NCBI GenBank assembly: GCA_036732565.1
Contig: DAINCF010000280.1
Location: 1 to 9,091, forward strand
DNA from: JAIVJN01 sp036732565
GTDB taxonomy: Bacteria; Acidobacteriota; Vicinamibacteria; Vicinamibacterales; UBA2999
Direction of reading: 5' to 3'
DNA length: 9,091 nt
A model generated the notes under the pieces. It was not told the origin of the DNA. It saw nothing but the letters and a program-made list of their open reading frames with translations, and ran no database searches. Positions within the stretch are counted from its first letter, which is position 1. Each line of letters opens with the position of its first letter. Position numbers and translations under genes: made by a program. Shown in pieces: positions 5,721 to 9,091 of this stretch.

Positions 5721-8213
5721 CTAGGGGACGACTGCCGTGACTTCGTTGGACAGCGCACTGATCCCGCAGGCGTTCTGCGCCACCATGCGGACGACGTAGG
5801 TGCCGGCAGGTGCCGCGCCAGCGATCGACGTGACCGTGGCAGGCACGGTCGTCACCAGCACGTCGTAGCGGCCTGAGGCGGATCCGACGCCCAGGATGTA
5901 GTTCGCGGCACCCGGATCGCCACTCCACTGCAGAGACACGACGTTGCCTGCGACATTGAACGTCAGCGTCGGCGGATCCGGCACGGTGCACGCGGGCTCG
6001 CCGACGACGAGCTGCACTTCGTTGGACGGCTGTGTGAGACCGCCGGGTCCTTTCCCGCGCACGCGGACGAAGTAGCTGCCGTTCGGGATGCCGGGAATCG
6101 TCTGCGTGGTGGTCAATCCCACGTCCGTCTGCGCGAGATCCGCGCGCCCGGGCGCCGAGCCCGCTTCGAGCACGTACGACTGCATCTGGGACGGATCGGC
6201 TGGGGGATACCAGGCAAGACCCACGGTCGAGCCTTCCGCGAACCAGGACAAGCCGCTCGGGCCGCCAGCCGTCTGTTGCGGCGTGATGAACGCGCCACCC
6301 GGCCCAAACGAACCCCAGCCCGGCTTGAACACACTCTCGGCAGACGCCGGGGCGCCTGTCACCACCGTCGGTGTCGACGTGCCGGTGAGGCTGCCATCGA
6401 CATCGAGCAGGCCACCGCTCCAATTGTGATCGAGCGTGCGATCGCGCAAGAACACCGGGACCGGTGTGCCGGTGAGGGTGGTGGCCTCGAACAGGTTCCC
6501 CGGCATCACGTGATCGCTGTCGACGTAGACAGCGGCAGGTGCTTGATTGACGAACGTGGTGCGACGTACCTGCGGTGCCTTGGCACCGCCAACCTGACCG
6601 ATGACGCGGACGCCGCCGCGGATCGATGCCGCGGGATGCTGCGTCAAGATGTTGCCGGTCTGTCCGACGATCAGCGCGTTGTCGATCGTGCCGCGCAGGA
6701 CCACTGCCCCACTGGCGTTGTCCGCCAGGATGGCATCCTGCAACACATCGTCGGCGTTCTCCATCCACGCGCCGGCCACCGAGTTCTGATAGGCCGTGAA
6801 GCTCCGGAACGCAGCAGTGCCGCTCGTGCGCGGGGCCATACGGACCATCAGACCCACGCCGCCCGTGAGCGTCGGCAGCGGATCGGCCTCCGGATTCGAC
6901 GCGAGATAGGAGTGGGCGACGTTCCCGAAGAAGTCGAGCCCAGCGAAATCCGTCGGTGCGGCGCGCCCGTGATCATGGTCGTAGTAGAACCCGATCGCAT
7001 CCAGTCCACCGGCGGCGCGATTGCGACGGACGACGTTCTTGGTGTTGTTGATCCAGAACGTCGCCGGCCGCCACTCGTCTTGCGCCGCGATGCCGCTCGA
7101 ACCTGGATCACCATGACGGGCGAACGCAAAGGCGCTGTCGGGCAGCCGCTTCGTCAAGATGCCCAGGTTGTCCTCGACGATGTTGAGCACCTCGTTGCCG
7201 TCCTCGGCGACCACGTAGGCGTGCGACCAGATGTCCACAGCGACGTTGCCGCGCACCTCCACACCGGCGGTCTGGTGCACGACCACGGCACGGTGGAAAC
7301 TGCTCCAGATGCTGTTGAAGCGTGAATAGTCGGTCGGGGCAAATCCCGTGAAGTGCCAATGAATGGGATAGCGTCCCTTGCGCCCCATCTGACCCATGCG
7401 GCGGAGCTCGACGCCTTCGAGCTTGCCGATGCTGCCGGCCATGATCATCACGTGGCCGCCCATCTGGCGCGCAAAGCCATCGGGCGCGCCTTGGATCACG
7501 ATGTTGCGCGTGAGCAGGCCGACTTCGGCGCGCTCGTCGACCGTGCGGCCTGCGATCGTCTGGAGCTCGCCCCAATGATGAAACTGGAGCGCCGGCGTGA
7601 ACGAGACCTGCGTCTCGGAGATGCTCGTGACGGTGACCGCCTCGGCTTGGAGGGGGTCGCGCCCGCTCGGCGCAATGACGATCAGATCGCCGGGACGCCA
7701 TCCGAGCGCGCCCTTGTTCGGTTCGACCAGCGCTAGGCTGATGGTCGTGTCACCGGGCTTGGCGTGCGCGCTCAAGACCGCCCAATCGACATCGGCACGC
7801 CTCGAGCCATGGATCTCGAGCGAGCCGCCGTGCATCGCGCCGATGAACCGGGCGCCCATGCCGGCCACGTCCTGGTCGAGCGGACCCGTCAACGTGATCG
7901 TGGCGTGATGCGGATACGGCTTCTGCTCGGTCCCAATCTCCAGCAGACCGTGGACCATAATCCAGCCAACGGTGAGGTCGATGTCCTTGTCGGCGTATTC
8001 CAGCTTGCCGAGCACTGTGAGGCTGCCCAGCGGCGGGGGGCTGACATCGAGGCGGATCCATCGCGCTTGCGGAATCACGACGTGCGCCCCGGGACCGGGC
8101 ACCTGCCCGCCCCAGGTGGCGGGGTTCGACCACAGCTCCTGGGCCGCCGCGCCGGTCGTGCACACAAGCGATAGGAGAGCGGTAGCGACAAACGACGAAG
8201 AACGGAATTTCAT
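5721..8213 (-). CDS. Secreted G8-domain, beta-helix protein (CEMIP/TMEM2-like) with two Fn3 domains
   Basis: Exported protein of 830 residues from the ATG at 8213. Signal peptide 1-24 (basic MKFR, hydrophobic FVATALLSLV, cleavage after TTGAAA) supports this start over the GTG at 8237, which adds eight residues before it. A G8 domain follows at about 26-112 (LWSNPATWGGQVPGPG, GLLEIGT). A right-handed beta-helix region spans about 236-572, with GRYPIHWHFTG (280-290), SSFHRAVVVHQTAGVEVRGN (304-323) and the EDNLGILT turn, as in the vertebrate CEMIP/TMEM2/fibrocystin group. Two Fn3 domains fill about 650-738 and 744-830, each with an SYVLEAGSAPGR-like strand. CEMIP and TMEM2 act on hyaluronan; a polysaccharide ligand or substrate is plausible here but unproven. 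No sorting or anchor segment ends the protein. No Shine-Dalgarno sequence is seen. Confidence 0.88.
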   Translation of the reverse strand: MKFRSSSFVATALLSLVCTTGAAAQELWSNPATWGGQVPGPGAHVVIPQARWIRLDVSPPPLGSLTVLGKLEYADKDIDLTVGWIMVHGLLEIGTEQKPYPHHATITLTGPLDQDVAGMGARFIGAMHGGSLEIHGSRRADVDWAVLSAHAKPGDTTISLALVEPNKGALGWRPGDLIVIAPSGRDPLQAEAVTVTSISETQVSFTPALQFHHWGELQTIAGRTVDERAEVGLLTRNIVIQGAPDGFARQMGGHVMIMAGSIGKLEGVELRRMGQMGRKGRYPIHWHFTGFAPTDYSRFNSIWSSFHRAVVVHQTAGVEVRGNVAVDIWSHAYVVAEDGNEVLNIVEDNLGILTKRLPDSAFAFARHGDPGSSGIAAQDEWRPATFWINNTKNVVRRNRAAGGLDAIGFYYDHDHGRAAPTDFAGLDFFGNVAHSYLASNPEADPLPTLTGGVGLMVRMAPRTSGTAAFRSFTAYQNSVAGAWMENADDVLQDAILADNASGAVVLRGTIDNALIVGQTGNILTQHPAASIRGGVRVIGQVGGAKAPQVRRTTFVNQAPAAVYVDSDHVMPGNLFEATTLTGTPVPVFLRDRTLDHNWSGGLLDVDGSLTGTSTPTVVTGAPASAESVFKPGWGSFGPGGAFITPQQTAGGPSGLSWFAEGSTVGLAWYPPADPSQMQSYVLEAGSAPGRADLAQTDVGLTTTQTIPGIPNGSYFVRVRGKGPGGLTQPSNEVQLVVGEPACTVPDPPTLTFNVAGNVVSLQWSGDPGAANYILGVGSASGRYDVLVTTVPATVTSIAGAAPAGTYVVRMVAQNACGISALSNEVTAVVP

Positions 8214-8224
8214 GACTATCGATC

Positions 8225-8230
8225 TAGATA
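8225..8230 (-). promoter_or_regulatory. Weak -10-like TATCTA upstream of the G8-domain gene
   Basis: On the minus strand TATCTA lies 11 nt before the ATG at 8213, inside an AT-rich patch in otherwise GC-rich DNA, with TGTCAC 18 nt further upstream as a poor -35. If used, the transcript would start about 5 nt before the ATG and be nearly leaderless, which would fit the missing ribosome-binding site. Confidence 0.25.
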
Positions 8231-8266
8231 TCGGCACGACCAGGCGGTGTGACAGCGCTGAACGTG

Positions 8267-8290
8267 AGGGGCGGCTCGCGAGCCGCCCCT
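8267..8290. repeat. Perfect 24-bp palindrome (REP-like or hairpin element)
   Basis: AGGGGCGGCTCG (8267-8278) is followed directly by its exact reverse complement CGAGCCGCCCCT (8279-8290), then AC. There is no U-run on either side. It lies in the 162-nt gap between two minus-strand genes. It resembles GTAG...CTAC-bordered GC-rich intergenic palindromes common in large environmental genomes. It could end transcription from the FG-GAP gene, act as a REP-type element, or form a cruciform. Confidence 0.65.
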
Positions 8291-8353
8291 ACACACACGG
8301 ATCTCCTACACCGCATGGGATCCCCGACACCGTATCGGGCCCACGTACGTAGC

Positions 8354-8371
8354 GCAGGTCTTCAGGCCTGC
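8354..8371. repeat. Hairpin-forming palindrome just after the FG-GAP stop
   Basis: The 18-nt GCAGGTCTTCAGGCCTGC forms eight pairs, one of them G-T, around a 2-nt loop. It begins 4 nt past the TAA of the minus-strand FG-GAP gene and is bordered by GTAGC on the plus strand. Position suggests a 3'-end hairpin of that gene. No U-run follows, so a rho-independent terminator is doubtful; an intergenic repeat unit is equally possible. Confidence 0.45.
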
Positions 8372-8375
8372 CTGG

Positions 8376-9091
8376 TTACGGAATCTCCAACGGCAAGATC
8401 TCCAGCCGCTGAACGGGGCCGGCTGGCGGCCAGAACACCACCCGCACGCGTGGGTGTCCGCCAGGACCGTTACCAATCACGATCTCCGGTTGCCCCGGCC
8501 CGCCGATGAGCACACCGACGGCGGTGCGGATTCCGACTGGGAAGCCTGGCAGGTTGCCTGCCACATCGCCGAGCACTTCCCCGCTGTCGATCTCGAAGAT
8601 GCGCACCAACTCCGGACGACCGTCGTCCGGCGCAAGCAGCAGATCGAGTTGCCCGTCACCGTTGACATCGCCCAGCGTCGGCAGCACGCCGTTCGTCGCG
8701 GTGCTCACCACCACCTGCGCGACCGGTGTCCCCGTCGGCGTCCACAATCGCAGCTCCGGCGCGCGCCCCGCGCCCGGCGTCGTCGCGATCGCGAAGGCAT
8801 CGAGCCAACCCGGACGACCGGCATAGGCACCGGCGGCAACGCGCACGCCGCCGAGGAAACCGGCTTCATACGCGAGGAACGACGTGCGTGGCGTGACAGT
8901 GCTCAGGCCGACGTTGTAGACCTGCACCTCAGGCGCACGGCCGGGGCCCGCACCGACCACGACTTCGGCTGCGCCGTCCGCATCCAGGTCCGCACACGCG
9001 ATCGACGCGCTGCCGAGGAAGCCGGCCTCGAACGCGTCGAACGCGATGAGCTCGGTGACCACGCCGCCCACGAGGCTCAACACCCGAATCG
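8376..9091 (-). CDS. FG-GAP/VCBS-repeat beta-propeller protein, C-terminal part
   Basis: The last 237 residues of a protein open through the right edge. The GTG at 9083 is probably internal, since the upstream codons (IR) continue a typical IRVLSL blade. At least four blade repeats of about 50-57 residues are visible, each ending like GAGPGRAPEVQVY, PGAGRAPELRLW, DDGRPELVRIF or GNGPGGHPRVRVV. Two Ca2+-type loops, DLDADG and DVNGDG, are present, while the other blades have lost theirs. FEAGFLGSA and YEAGFLGGV are close copies 54 residues apart. This is the integrin-alpha-like FG-GAP/VCBS family, normally extracellular and used in adhesion or ligand binding. The protein ends at the propeller without an anchor or sorting tail. 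It is 162 nt upstream of the G8-domain gene on the same strand. Function beyond the fold is unknown. Confidence 0.85.
   Translation of the reverse strand, partial: IRVLSLVGGVVTELIAFDAFEAGFLGSASIACADLDADGAAEVVVGAGPGRAPEVQVYNVGLSTVTPRTSFLAYEAGFLGGVRVAAGAYAGRPGWLDAFAIATTPGAGRAPELRLWTPTGTPVAQVVVSTATNGVLPTLGDVNGDGQLDLLLAPDDGRPELVRIFEIDSGEVLGDVAGNLPGFPVGIRTAVGVLIGGPGQPEIVIGNGPGGHPRVRVVFWPPAGPVQRLEILPLEIP

Noticed and set aside
5623..6768. N-terminal extension of the antitoxin frame into the G8-domain gene
   Set aside because: The frame is open, but the sequence before the ATG at 5622 is an Arg/Ser/Gly-rich shadow, and the RHH antitoxin start is at 5622.
6276..7325. Plus-strand open frame of 349 codons inside the G8-domain gene
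   Set aside because: It is antisense to the conserved beta-helix region and has no domain signature of its own.

Overview
The window is high-GC bacterial DNA with closely packed genes. The gene families suggest a soil or sediment Acidobacteriota of the Vicinamibacteria type: a PQQ dehydrogenase with a built-in cytochrome c, a G8/beta-helix secreted protein with Fn3 tails, and an FG-GAP propeller protein. That placement is inference from family content; no rRNA or marker gene is present.

Layout. (1) Nt 1-4918, plus strand: a catabolic-looking cluster of a 5'-truncated PQQ-dependent dehydrogenase with an internal haem c domain, an SDR oxidoreductase (TTG start), a cyclase-family metal-dependent hydrolase, an FAH-family hydrolase and a small ABM/YgiN-type monooxygenase. 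Gaps are 30, 3, 316 and 40 nt. The 316-nt gap holds a roughly 183-nt element with long, nearly perfect inverted arms and a nested hairpin. (2) Nt 4988-5622, minus strand: a VapBC-type toxin-antitoxin pair with a GTGA stop/start overlap and a perfect palindrome between the antitoxin's Shine-Dalgarno sequence and its start codon. (3) Nt 5721-8213, minus strand: a secreted G8-domain protein of the CEMIP/TMEM2/fibrocystin-like class with two C-terminal Fn3 domains. (4) Nt 8214-8375: an intergenic stretch with two strong palindromes, one a perfect 24-mer. (5) Nt 8376-9091, minus strand: the C-terminal part of an FG-GAP/VCBS propeller protein that runs off the right edge.

How the genes may work together. 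In the plus cluster, a periplasmic quinoprotein would oxidise an alcohol or sugar and pass electrons to its own haem. Cytoplasmic SDR, cyclase-family hydrolase and FAH-family enzymes could then make and cleave a diketo acid. SDR plus FAH-family steps are known from the 2-keto-3-deoxy-L-fuconate route, but the substrate here cannot be read from sequence. The minus-strand genes are a stability/stress module and two probably exported proteins. The plus cluster and vapC converge near nt 4920-4987, where a bulged hairpin may help end transcription. Large antisense open frames across these genes are GC-driven shadows and are not annotated.
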